DNA of 64,000 nt, taken from positions 372,001 through 436,000 of the forward strand of contig MCFH01000047.1 in assembly GCA_002104945.1 (NCBI GenBank). The letters are read 5' to 3'. A program made the position numbers and the translations under genes. Source of the DNA: Piromyces finnis. Taxonomy: Eukaryota; Neocallimastigomycota; Neocallimastigomycetes; Neocallimastigales; Neocallimastigaceae. The notes under the pieces were generated by a model that saw only the letters and a program-made list of their open reading frames with translations, was not told the DNA's origin and searched no databases. Below, one piece after another: positions 49,873-61,891 of this stretch (the stretch's first letter is position 1; each line of letters starts with the position of its first letter).

Positions 49873-51271
49873 TCAAATTTTTGGTAATTTATTCTCCTTA
49901 TTTTCATAATTGATATTTAGAGCTTTTATATAATTTATTATACTATCATTATTATTTTTAATTTCAGGAAGAATAATATATGGATTTTTATTATTCAATT
50001 TATTTGGTTTAAATGATGTATTATTATATATTAGGGTTTCTATGAAAGAATCTTTTCTAATATTAATATCATTTTTAATGGAATTATCATTATCATAACC
50101 ATTATTTTCAGTCCATATTTTTGTATTTTCTTCCGTGTCTTCTTTATTCAAAAATAGTTTTTTTTTTCTTTCACTAATAATATCCTAATGTATTATTCAT
50201 AATTAAAATTCAATATTAATAATGTTTAATGTATTATATATGCTAATAAGTATTATTTACTATACATTATAAAAAAAACTTGTGTTTTTAGTATTTTGTT
50301 TTACACGATTATATCCTTTTTCATTAAATACATTTATTAAATCATTTTTTGAGTTTATTCCAAAGTAACCTAAAACAATCCGTGATATTTTTCTATAGAT
50401 TATTTTTATAATAATATTTTATTATTAATTTTTTCTTCTTTTTTTTTTTGAATGTTATAATTTATTATTAATATATTTAATATGTTTACATACGTTATAT
50501 ACGGATTTTCGTCATTAAGTAAAGATAGAATAGATAGTATAATGTCATCATTAATAATATTGTATAAAGGTAATGTAGCCAACACAAAAAATCTTATCTA
50601 AATCAATTGAAAAATATAAATTATTTATAATATTAAATAAAATGTCAAGGGTTAACCCTAAATATATCATTATTTTTTAATATTTACCTGCCAGTATGGA
50701 CTGACAATAAAATCTAATAGTTTATCAATAATAAAATTGTCTACATCCACAATATCAAATTCAAAAGATTTATAAATGTGAGGTAGTAATTTAATAATTT
50801 CACATTTTTCATAGATTGGCACTTCAAAATTATATAATATATCGAAAAAAGAACAAAATATCTGTTTAATAGATAATGAATTTATAGTATTGAAGAGATT
50901 TTTCGAGTCATTTGACTCATTTTGAACTGAATTATTAGATGAAGTCATTTCATTATTAGTAATGTTATTGTTATAATTATTACTATATATTTTTAGTTCC
51001 GTTTCATTATTATAGTTTTTATTAAAATAATCATTATTTCCTGGTATTTTTGAGTAACAACCATTAGCTGTATAGTAATTAGTAGTATTATTCGATAAGT
51101 TTTTATTATTATTAATAGTATTATCGAAATCATCATGCTTTATATGATTCCATACACTTTGATTATTATTATCATGGATTTTTTCATTATTACTATTACT
51201 ATTACTATTACTATTACTATTACTATTACTATTACTATTACTATTATTACTATTATTATTATTACTATTAC

Positions 51272-51352
<81 letters not shown>

Positions 51353-54300
51353 TGTTACTATTACTATTATTATTGTTATCGAAATTCAAATAACCATAAT
51401 CATCACTTAGAACATATTTGCCATTTTCATTAATAGAATATTTTTTTATGCTATACAATAAGGTTTTATAATCAATTTCATTTTCTTTATTTCTACTATA
51501 AATAGTTATTCTACTATATATTCCATTTTTATTTTTATTATAAGGTATCAACGATATAGAGTTCTTTGATTTCTTTCCTTTTGTATATATTTTATTACTT
51601 CTACATTCAAATTCATTTTTTGTATTGTTTATTTCGAATTTAACATTATATTCTGATGGTATTAAGTTGATTTCAATAAATTTTTTATTTTCGTTTTTAT
51701 TTGATATATATTTCATATTCATATTCATATTATTATTTACTTTTTTTACAGTTAATAAATATTTCTTTTCATTTTGTTTTATTAATTCTTTATTTACAGA
51801 CTCATTACTATAGCTATTTACATCGTTTTTAATAATATCATATGTACTATTATTGCTTTCATTATCATTATTTTTATTAATTTCATCATTATCATTATTT
51901 GATTTATTAATAGATAATGCTGAACTTTGATTTATATTATTGCAATTAAGTGAACTTTCTTTAGTATTGTCATTATTGTGATCAATGAACATGAAATCAG
52001 TATTCTTCCAAAAAATATCATAATGCCTTTGATTATTTATATTATCATATAAATTATTTAAAAAATTTTCGTATAACCCATTAGGCTTTGGTTTTTTATT
52101 TTTTTTTTCAATAATATTATCTTTTTTTTTTTTAATTCTTATATTATATAATATTTCATTTTTTTTCGTTTTACTAATAATATTATAATTTTCTAATCTA
52201 CTTAATAAGGAATAAAGTTCTTTTGAATATTTATTTACATTTTTATCTTCTACAATTTTTGATAGTTTATTTTTTTCATCATTTAAAATAGAATTATCGT
52301 TATTTTTTTTCTTTTTCTTTTTTATTTTTTCTCCATTTATTTGATTATTAGCCTTTAATTCATGCTTTGTAATTTTCTTCCTTCTACAACTAAATAAAGT
52401 ACTTGATTTTCTTTCTTTTTTTGAAATAAATTTGTTGAATCCTTCTAATATATTATTTTCATCTTTTATTTCATTATTATTATTATTACTGCTGTTGTTA
52501 ATATTATTACTATTTTTTTTCTCATTTGAATTCCATGCACTTCCTCTATATATACTACCTCTTCTTTTATCATTTTCATTATTAATTTTATTGATTTCAT
52601 TACATAATTTATTAGTATCGAGCATAAATTGAAGCTCAGAATCTTTATTATAATTAATATTACTATCGTTTGATGAATTTAATTTATCTTTGTAAACAAC
52701 CGAAACATTAGTTGGAACAATCTCGTCTTTATTTTTGTCTTCATTTGAACTTTTATTATTAACTAATTTATTATCAATACTAGTTATATTTGTATATGTA
52801 TTATTATTACTAGTTTCATTATTATTTTTAATAACATTACTATTATTAGCTGTGATTTTTTTATCGTTAGTTTTCTCAATGTTTTTTTTAGCATTTCCAT
52901 TCTTAGATTTTCCTTCTTTTAGTTTCTTGTTTTTACTTTCTTTCTCAAAATTATTATAATCAATAATTCTCTTCTGAGTAATAATATCAACAAAGGTTGG
53001 TGTTATAAAGCTTTTAAATTGTTTTTTCAAAATGGTTTTGATTTTTTGAATCGATACTATTATTGGTAAATTGTCATTTTTCATTACAGATGTATTAGGA
53101 ACAGGTAAAATATAACATTTTTCATCGCCTTTCTCATTATCAAGGAAAGAACAATTAGAATTTAAATCATATAAAAATTCATCACTTTCCTCACTTTCAC
53201 TTTCATCATCTGAATCTATTGTTGATTCTTTGTTTCTTGATTTATGTTTTTTACGTTTTACTTTTACAAAATCATCAATATTATTTTTATTGGCTATAGA
53301 ATTAGGAAATTGGGAAATCTTTCCTTTTCTTTTATTTTTATTCTTTTTTTTATCATTCATTTTTTTAAAAGATTTCTTAGTTTTGTTTTCTAGTTTCGTT
53401 GCATTTTTGAGGTGCTTTTTTGTAAATTGGGTTTTGTTTGAAATATTAATAACACTATCTACTTTGGTATTTTGGTTACGTAAAACCTTTTTTAGAAGGT
53501 TATTTTCTGCTTCTGAGTATTCCTCTTTTTCATCTAATTTTTTATATAAAAATATATTAGAATATATAAAAATGTAAAAAAGAAATATTATTACTACTTA
53601 CCATTTGAATCATTACTTATTATATCTTCTATATTTTTATTTTCTAAATTTTCGTACTCATTGTTTTCAACATGATCAATTTCTTCTTTATTTTTATTAT
53701 CATTAGTATCATCATCTTTTTTTTCATCATTATTCATTAATAAATTGTTAGTATTTTTCTCATTTGATTCAACACTATTTTTCGAATTATTACCATTATC
53801 TTCTAATAAATCCTTACTGTTAGATAAACTTTCGTTATCATTATCAATATTACCAAATACTTCTTCAATAAAGTTTTGATTACTTTCTTCTAGATCATCA
53901 TCTGTTTTAATATTATCATTACTTTCCTTTTTTTTAGTATTATTTTTCCTTTTCTTTAAATCTTCTTCCTGAATAAATTTTAAATCTGTATTCATTCCTT
54001 TTCTGTATCCATTGAAGGCAGAACTTTTTGAAAAAAAATCACTTATATTATATAACATTTTCTTTTTTCGAATAATTTTATTATAATCTTTATCGATTAA
54101 ATATTCATCACTTTTATTTATTGTCATTAAATTATCATGCATTTTATTTTTAAGCCTTTTTCTTAGAGCATCAATGTCATCTCTTATATATTAGAATAAT
54201 GGAATAATATATTTAGATAAATATATACTTAAATAATTTTTTCATCATCAATTATATAGGCATTACATTTTTTCAATTATCCACCACTTCAATTTGTCAT

Positions 54301-57300
54301 CAAAGTCAATAGGAATTTCAATTTGATCATCAATAGGATTTAGAGTTAAAAGATATTTCATAGGCTCAAGTTGGATATCTAAATATTTAATTTAAAAAGT
54401 ATTAATTTTTCATATTATTTTATATAATTTATTATTATTTATATTTACAATGCTCTAGTTTTATAATAGATAGCTTATGGCTATATCCAATAACTATATC
54501 TCCTCTTTGATTTAAAAATTCAACAGTATCAATTGGAACATTTAAATATATTTCTCTATTTTATTTTAAATATATAGAAAGTATTAATAATTATAATTAT
54601 AATTCATAATATTTCATGTTAAGTACCTTAGTAGATTATTACAGTAGTCCCAAATCTTTAAACAACCTTCATTATCAACTGTTGCAAAAATACCCAATAT
54701 TTCTAAACAAGAAATATCAGTTATACCTACCGAACTTGAGTCAGAACCAGTTTTATAACTTTTATCTATGTATTATACGAAATTTTTACATGATTAGAAT
54801 TTTATAATAATAAATTAATTTAAAAAACATGATACATGGTATATTTTTGTTTTTTTTACCAGACTCTTTATAAATAATAAGTTTTCCAGTTTCTGTTACA
54901 GCACCAATCATTTCTCCTGTTTCATACAAACAAATATCAACAATAGGTGATGGTAAATCTGAATAGTTAATACAGGATAGTAATTCAATAGTGACACCAT
55001 TACTCATTGAATCATTTAAATTATTTGCATATGCAATTGTCCAAATTTTCAATTTAAAGTCTATATATATAGCATATAGATTAAATTAATAATATTTTAT
55101 ATTAATTAGAATATTAAAACAAAATTTACTTATATTAATCTAACCATCTCCGATAGAATATAATTTATTGTGTGTAGTATTTAGTAATATTTTTGATATT
55201 TTTGCATTGTGTGCCTATAGATTGTGTATTATATATCTTATAAATATACATTAAATCTAATATAGAAATTGATTTTATAGCTACGTTACTTGAATAGTTT
55301 TGTCCAGATATCCATAGCAAGCTGGATCAAATACCATAATTTGACCCGCATCAGAACATCCTAAAATGAAGTATGGTAATACTTCACTATTTTCACAAGA
55401 TTTTGATGGATCATATAATATAATATCCATTATTGATGTATCTATATTTTATTTTTGAATTATATTATAATTAATATTAATTTATTGATCCACATTCTTT
55501 TATTTTTTTTCCTATTCTATTCTATTAATTTTTATTACATGAATTTCCCCATTCTTCAATCAGTCGACATGGATTTGTTATTGTTGATATAACAGCTATA
55601 GTGGCATTACAAAACAGAATATATAATCTATCTATAATGAAAAAAATGTATTAATATATAAATATACTTAAATATGTATATATTTTAAATATATAATGTG
55701 CATACCATAATCTAAAGAATATGCAACTTTTTTAATATTGACATCTTCTAATAATGGTAATGATATTATTATTGATTGACCAGAAACTGGTGAAATAAAT
55801 CTACATGAATTATCTTCTGCTACACATAATAATCTTGCTGGTTTAAAATTAGATTCAATTCTTTCTAAATATGTAATTTTTGATCTTATATATAAATTAT
55901 AATAAGTACTGACTAATCGAAATTAAATAATATCAACTTAAAATTAAAAAAAAAAAAAAATGTAGTTTAATTATGAACCTAATTTTTAGAATGTCATCTT
56001 TATATTTATTATAAAGAATAATATCAATTGTTTTTTTTGTAGAAATATAAAATTGATTATTAGAAATTTTTTGGGCTGTATATATTGGATGTTGGACATT
56101 AAATCTAATAATTATAATACAAAATATTGTTAGTAAATAATAATCGTAGGAATATTATTATATGTAATGGTGTATATTTAAGATAATTATTTTTTCATAC
56201 TTATACTCTCCTGTCCAATTTTCCAAATTCCAAAAATATATTGATCCATCTAAGCTAGTTGATATTAATTCAATATTAAATGATTTTTTATTTTTATCTT
56301 GAAAATCAGAAAGAAGTATAAGTGAGGTTATGGAATTTTTATGCTTGTTAAATTGATACAGTAACTTTGTATCATTCCATATTTTAACTTTATAAAAATT
56401 TTTAATAATGTGTTAATATTTAATATTTTAATATATATATATATATTAATATTAATTAAAAAGTAATAATAATAACTTGTTCCTTCTCTCCCACCGGTAA
56501 TCAAATAATCTTTAGATTCACAATATGTTATTTCAGTAATTGACACAGGATGTATTTCATTATATGTTTTAATTCTTTCATTAGTATCATATGAATAAAC
56601 CTTTATTAATTTAAATAGTATATTATTAATAATTAATAAAAGTATTAATAATTTTTTAACTTTAAATCTCTTACATAAATTGATCTTTCATCTACTGCAT
56701 ATAAATGTCTTGTTTTATTTCTAAAATAAATACGAGATATAAAATGATCACTTTGAAAGTCTTCAATTAATAATTTTGAAGGTTTTATAAAATTCTCCTC
56801 ATTTCTATCTCTATATATAAAAACGAATATATGTGTATAATTTTTGTTAGTATTGTAAATTGCAATAATTAATAATAATTTAATACAATAAACTTCAACC
56901 TGATATTATCAAAGTTTAATTTAAATCCCTTATAATTAATGTTATATGTAATAATTTAAATAGAATTATTATATATAAATATATATAATGTTAAATAGAT
57001 TTATTATTTTAATTATACTTTTATAACTCCAAATCCTCCAATTATGATTTCATCTGATTTTGCAATATATTCTAAACTAATTTTTTTTTGTATATATTAT
57101 TAGAAGTAGTATAGCAAGTGTAATATTTTAATTTTTAAATATATATACCTGATAATTGGCATTTTAAAGTCAACTATTCTTATTAATTCCATATGCATAT
57201 TTAATACCTACAATTTATATAATTAATATAGCAGAAATATAAAGTATAATAATATAAAATAGTATTACCAATAATTTCATATTATCGGTAGATGCTATTA

Positions 57301-57850
57301 TAATTCTTTGTTTTTCAATCCATATTAATTCTTTAATTCTCATATAATTTTTATTAACATCTCTTTTAATTTTTTTATATAAATTTGATCCTTTCCATAT
57401 ATTAATAAATTGAGGATCTATTGATATAAATGAATTTACTCCGTTGTAGATAGGTGTATATAAAACTTTTGAAATTGGTAGGGAATGGCTATAATTAAAT
57501 AAGGATTGACATTGATGTTGAATTGTAAATGGAATTTTTGGAGAAGCTTGATATATAGAAGTTGGTGGAACACAATAGTTTTTTCTTATAAAATCAAACC
57601 ATTCATCCATATCTGATTTTTCTAAAAAATTTATTCTGTTTTTAAGATGATCATCTATTGTTTCATCAAGTGATATTAATTTATACAAAAGTATTTTACT
57701 TAAGACATGCCATGGCTTTATTATATAATTTTGTATATTTGAATTTTTTATTTTTTCTTCTTCTTCCGGTTCCTCCAGTGCTTTTAAATAACCTTTGTTA
57801 ACATGAATACTGTCATTTAAATCAAAAATAGATACTCGTATGTTATCCAT
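49873..57850 (-). CDS. Giant WD40-HEAT protein, possibly WDR87/WDR97-like
   Basis: One minus-strand gene. The exon starting at 57850 encodes MDNIRVSIFDLNDSIHV and an N-terminal module. Exons down to about 54430 encode two WD40 propellers; clear blades include KDYLITGGREGT (near 56500) and ELISTSLDGSIYFWNLENW (near 56250). Phase carries on through a short exon with LTLNPIDDQIEI and DDKLKWWIIEKI (54380-54260), an acidic Lys/Asn-rich exon (about 54180-53605), and one long exon (about 53555-50690) encoding over 950 low-complexity residues. The end of that exon and the next two (50600-50280) form HEAT-like helices: YEKCEIIKLLPHIYKSF, FIVSPYWQVNIKK, IRFFVLATLPLYNII and ILSLLNDENPYIT. A final exon (50185-49873) ends ENKENKLPKI. 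Total is roughly 2300 residues. WD40-plus-ARM/HEAT architecture and the KLKWWIIEK segment resemble ciliary WDR87/WDR97 proteins, but I am unsure of the family. Several WD exon edges are not fixed. Confidence 0.68.
51183..51380 (-). repeat. Coding poly-Asn and Asn-Ser tract
   Basis: Within the long exon of the WD40-HEAT gene, AAT codons with AGT interspersed encode about 65 residues of Asn broken by Ser, ending in a regular Asn-Ser alternation (51190-51250). It stays in frame. In other frames it makes spurious poly-Ile/Thr frames, which I did not call. Confidence 0.9.
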
Positions 57851-58922
57851 GTTGAATAACTTGTTGATATATATTTTAAATATTATGTATTAAATTGATG
57901 TTTTTTCTTTTTCTTTTCTTTTATTTTAATTTATCTTTAAATAATATTATAAATTTATTTAAGTTTTTATGTGTAAGTATATATTATTAAATGACGAAAA
58001 TAGAAAAATATTTTCGATATATAAACTCTAATGAAATTTAAGTTATAAAAAATAGATTGGTTAATAAATAAAAATAATTTCTAAAATCACCATTATTATA
58101 TTTTTTCCTTTTTTTTAAAATCTAGTTAATCATTATTATTGTAACTATTATTGATTTAAAACTTATAAATCTATGACTACTATAAAATACTATATATTTA
58201 TTGAGTTAAAAACAAAGTACAAGTAAAAGTCAATTTTTTTTATAATAATATAAAATTTTAGTTTCAATATTAAAAGTTTTTTTGTATCCATTTTTTTTCA
58301 TTTATCTTTTATAATAAAATTTATTAATTAAAATAAAATGAATTGATTTAGATTAAATATTAAGGTTAATTATCAATAGATCATGACTTTTTTTTATCTA
58401 TATTATTTATATATTAATAAAAAATAATATTTTCTTTTTATTTAATAAGCAAATATCTCTTTTATAATAAGTCATTTAAAAATATAATAATTGAAATTGT
58501 ACAGAAAAAATATATATCTTTCTTTTTTTTTTTTTTTTTTATTTTTTATTTCTTTTTTGTGTTTTAAATAATTGTTGAATTAATTTTTATTTTAATATAA
58601 TTTTAATTATATATAATCAAGTGTATTGCTTATATATGGAAAATTTCTAGATAATTAATATATTAATTAAATTTCTATATAAATAAATTTAAAATTTATT
58701 AAGTTTGAAAAAATAATTCATTTTTATTAATTATTTTTATAGAAGAAACTTTAATTATATTTTAATAAAGAAAATTTCTTGAAAAAAATAATTTTTTTTT
58801 TGAAAAATAATACTTAATGCAATCAATAAGAAATTTAAAAAAGTGCAATTCAAGTATATTAAATTAGAAAATAAACGTTAATATTAAATAATAATTCATG
58901 ATAAATAATTAAATGAGTCTCA
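57851..58922. other. Divergent intergenic region
   Basis: 1.1 kb between the divergent WD40-HEAT (minus) and F-box (plus) start codons, so both promoters are here. It is A/T-rich with T runs at 58522-58540 and no coding potential. Confidence 0.5.
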
Positions 58923-61248
58923 ATGTCATCAGATATTCATATAGAAAAAGATAATGAAGATACTAATAAAAAAGTAAATTTATATTCTTCAAATTTCAGT
59001 GGGTCTCAACTTGAATATGGTATACAAGATGGATTTTCTACACCTCCTCCAAAATCTAGAAAAGAGGATAACAAATTAAAAATAGAACCAAAAACACCAA
59101 AAAAGAAATCTGGAAAGTTTTTCTTCCCTTCAATTATAGAAAAGAAAAAAAGTGATCTTTTTGGAATTTACAATAATAATATTGATGATAGTTCATTTCC
59201 TTCTTCTCCAACTTTTAATATCCAAAGTGTAAGACTTAGGAAAAAAGGTACTCATATATAATATATAAAATTATTATAAAAATATATTTTATTATGATTA
59301 ATTAAATATATAATTCTCTATTCTATAAAAGATAAAAAAACAAACAGTATAACTTCATATTTTAATTCAACAAAATCTAGTTTCAACTCAAATTCAAAAT
59401 CAAAATCTAATTTTGACAATAAATTTACTAATTCAAAATTAAAAGTAAATTTAAAACAAAAGAGTTCTCAGGATCAAATAAACAAAAACATTAAACCTCC
59501 ATTATTAGTTAAACCAAATTTATCAGCATTTAATAAAGCTTTAAAACAAACAAAATTAACATTTAGTACTAAACAAGGAAGAGAAAAAAGTAATGATAAT
59601 TCTGTTAATAAAATTGAAGAAAATATTGAAGATGATTTTAGTGATTCAGGTACTTCTAATAGTTTCGATTCATTCTCGAATTCAATAGATGATAGTTCAT
59701 TTTTATTCTTTAATAATACAGATCATAATGTAAAAAACAATAATAGTCAAAATGATATATTTAATAATTTTCATTCAGAATTGGAAAGTTTTGAGGGAAA
59801 TACATATTCAAAATCTAATAATGAAGATAATGAATTTACAATAAAAAATAATAGTCAAGGAAAAAATCTAATGAAAAAGTTCACTGAAGATAAAGAAAAA
59901 AAATTGTTAGATAAAAGGGATATCTTTGATATATTTAATGATAATAGCAATAGTAATTTGGAATTTAGTGATAATTTATCAGATAAATATAAAAATTATG
60001 AAGAGTCTCTTAGTCCAAAATTTAATCTTAATATATTTAATAATAAAAAAATTGTTGAAAATGATGATAGGTCATTTTATGAGGTTTCAGCAAGAAATAT
60101 TTTTGAAGCAGAACTTTTATTAGAAGGAGAAAGTATTAAAGAGAGTTTGCAATTTGATGATAATTTTTATAATTTTTCATTGAATAAAAAAATGTCGAAA
60201 TACACTAAGCAAAACATTAATTCATTTATAGATGATGATAATAATTTGTATAAATATTCAAAAATTAACAATAATATTAGCAATACAAAAAATAATTCAG
60301 TCAAAAAAGAAAAAAGAAAAATCACCCTACCGAATGATATCTGGAAAAATATAATTAATTATTTAAATTTTAAAGAAATACTATCAATGTCATGCACATC
60401 AAAGCAAATGAATAAGATTATACGTGAATTATATATATGGAAGAAAATCGATATATATTCTATTTTTAAGAATAACAATATAAAAAATAAAAATAAATTT
60501 TTAGAAGAATTACTGAAATCAGTATATACATCAAAAATTGAAATATTAATATTTAACATTGATAAAGATATTCCTACACCAAATATGATTTCATTAATTA
60601 TTCAAAATTGTAAAAATTTAAAATCATTAATATTATCAGATACAAGTATTTCATTAAAACATTTCGAAAATAAATTCGAAAAAGGAGAAAGGTATTTTAT
60701 TTTTTTATTTTTTTTTTTTTATTATGTTATATTAGCAATTAATAATAAGATAATCACAATAAAATTATTTAGTATATTTATATTAAATATTTATTTAAAT
60801 ATATAATAAATATATAATTAGGTTAAAATCATTGAAATATTTAAACATTAATAATTGTTATAATATAAATTATTCAACGTTAAAACATTTAGTAAATGGA
60901 TGCCCTAATTTACTGAAACTTGAATGCTGCAATTTAAATTTAAAACCAGGCGAATTTGGTGTTATACAAGAATTACAACACTTGCAGTATCTAAACATAT
61001 CAGGAAATAAATATTTATGTAATTTAGATATCAAAGCGATATATAACAAGGAAAATAATATCAAATATTTAGATATTTCAAATTGCAATAGTTTAACTGA
61101 TAGAGCTATATCCTTTATACTAAAAAATGCACAAAATTTAGAAACCATAAAAATTTATGGATCAAACATGCGAATAACTCAAAATAGCTTTTATTTATTA
61201 ACAAAATTAAAGATACGGAACGTTGAATATCAAAAAAGAAACAAATAA
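58923..61248 (+). CDS. F-box/leucine-rich-repeat protein
   Basis: Three exons, 58923-59247, 59332-60691 and 60822-61248, join in phase to 703 residues. Residues 1 to about 430 are disordered, Ser/Asn/Lys-rich, with short Pro motifs such as STPPPKSRK and acidic patches. An F-box lies at about 437-480: KITLPNDIWKNIINYLNFKE, then LSMSCTSKQMNKIIRELYIWKKI, which fits the LPxEI...L...W pattern. LRRs follow, with NLKSLILSDTSIS, SLKYLNINNC, LLKLECCNLNL, HLQYLNISGNKY, NIKYLDISNCNSLTDRAI and NLETIKIYGSN, in the cysteine-containing style of FBXL/AMN1 proteins. The expected role is substrate adaptor of an SCF ubiquitin ligase, with the F-box binding SKP1 and the LRRs binding the substrate. Substrate and orthologue are unknown. 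It converges with the OCRL-type gene. Confidence 0.85.
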
Positions 61249-61520
61249 TAATATCAATATTTAGTATTTAAAATAATTTTTAAATTTTACTATCGTTTTT
61301 CAAAAAAAAATTTTTTTACTATATGTATATATAATTGTAATAATGTAATTATATGTTTATTATCTCAAATTTAAATTAATGTAAATAGTTATATTTTTGT
61401 AGTATAATTTATAAAAATATTTTAGCCAATCAAATTAATTTAAAAATAAATCAATAAAAATATTGAATCCTCATTTTTTAAAAATTATATATAAACAGTT
61501 AAAATTATAATTATTTTAAT
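61249..61520. other. 3' flank of the F-box gene
   Basis: A/T-rich sequence following the F-box/LRR stop codon. No coding sequence or repeat of note up to the GC-richer island that starts at 61521. Confidence 0.5.
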
Positions 61521-61635
61521 CTTTGTACCTGACGTCCTGTCTATATCCCCGAGTCAATGTTGCTGAGAACTTTATTTTTCTAAAAGTTTTCGGTGCCAAG
61601 GTGGGACAAGAACAAAAATCGTGCGGTAGAGAAAT
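61521..61635. other. GC-richer island, candidate structured RNA
   Basis: About 115 bp of mixed composition stand out sharply in a very A/T-rich spacer between two convergent genes. All six frames contain stops and none resembles a protein. The plus-strand reading can fold into a hairpin: TTGC (61560-61563) with GCCAA (61595-61599), then GAGAACTTT (61565-61573) with AAAGTTTTC (61583-61591), nine consecutive pairs including one G-U. GTCC near 61534 and GGAC near 61604 could close an outer stem. I could not match it to tRNA, 5S, U1-U6, SRP, RNase P/MRP or a known riboswitch. The strand is unknown. Confidence 0.35.
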
Positions 61636-61891
61636 TTAATCTGATTTAGTTTTTTCAATAAATTAAATTATATAACAGATTTCTCACATTATATGAAGCA
61701 CCCATTTTTTATAAAATATTAATTTGAAAATTAAAAATGTAATTTTAAGGATTTATTTTAAAATTAATATGAGAGTTTTATTTTTTAAAAATGTATTAAT
61801 ATTTTTAATTTTATTAATATTTGTTTAAATTATAAATTTTAAATATAATCTTATTATTTTAAAAAAAAATACAATTTATATCTATTTATAT
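61636..61891. other. 3' flank of the OCRL-type gene
   Basis: A/T-rich DNA between the GC-richer island and the OCRL-type stop codon. Nothing recognised. Confidence 0.5.

Noticed and set aside
61521-61570. TPP riboswitch
   Set aside because: CTTTGTACCTGA and GCTGAGA resemble two conserved TPP-aptamer segments, but they occur in the reverse order and the remaining conserved segment (GCGUAGGGA) is not where it should be.
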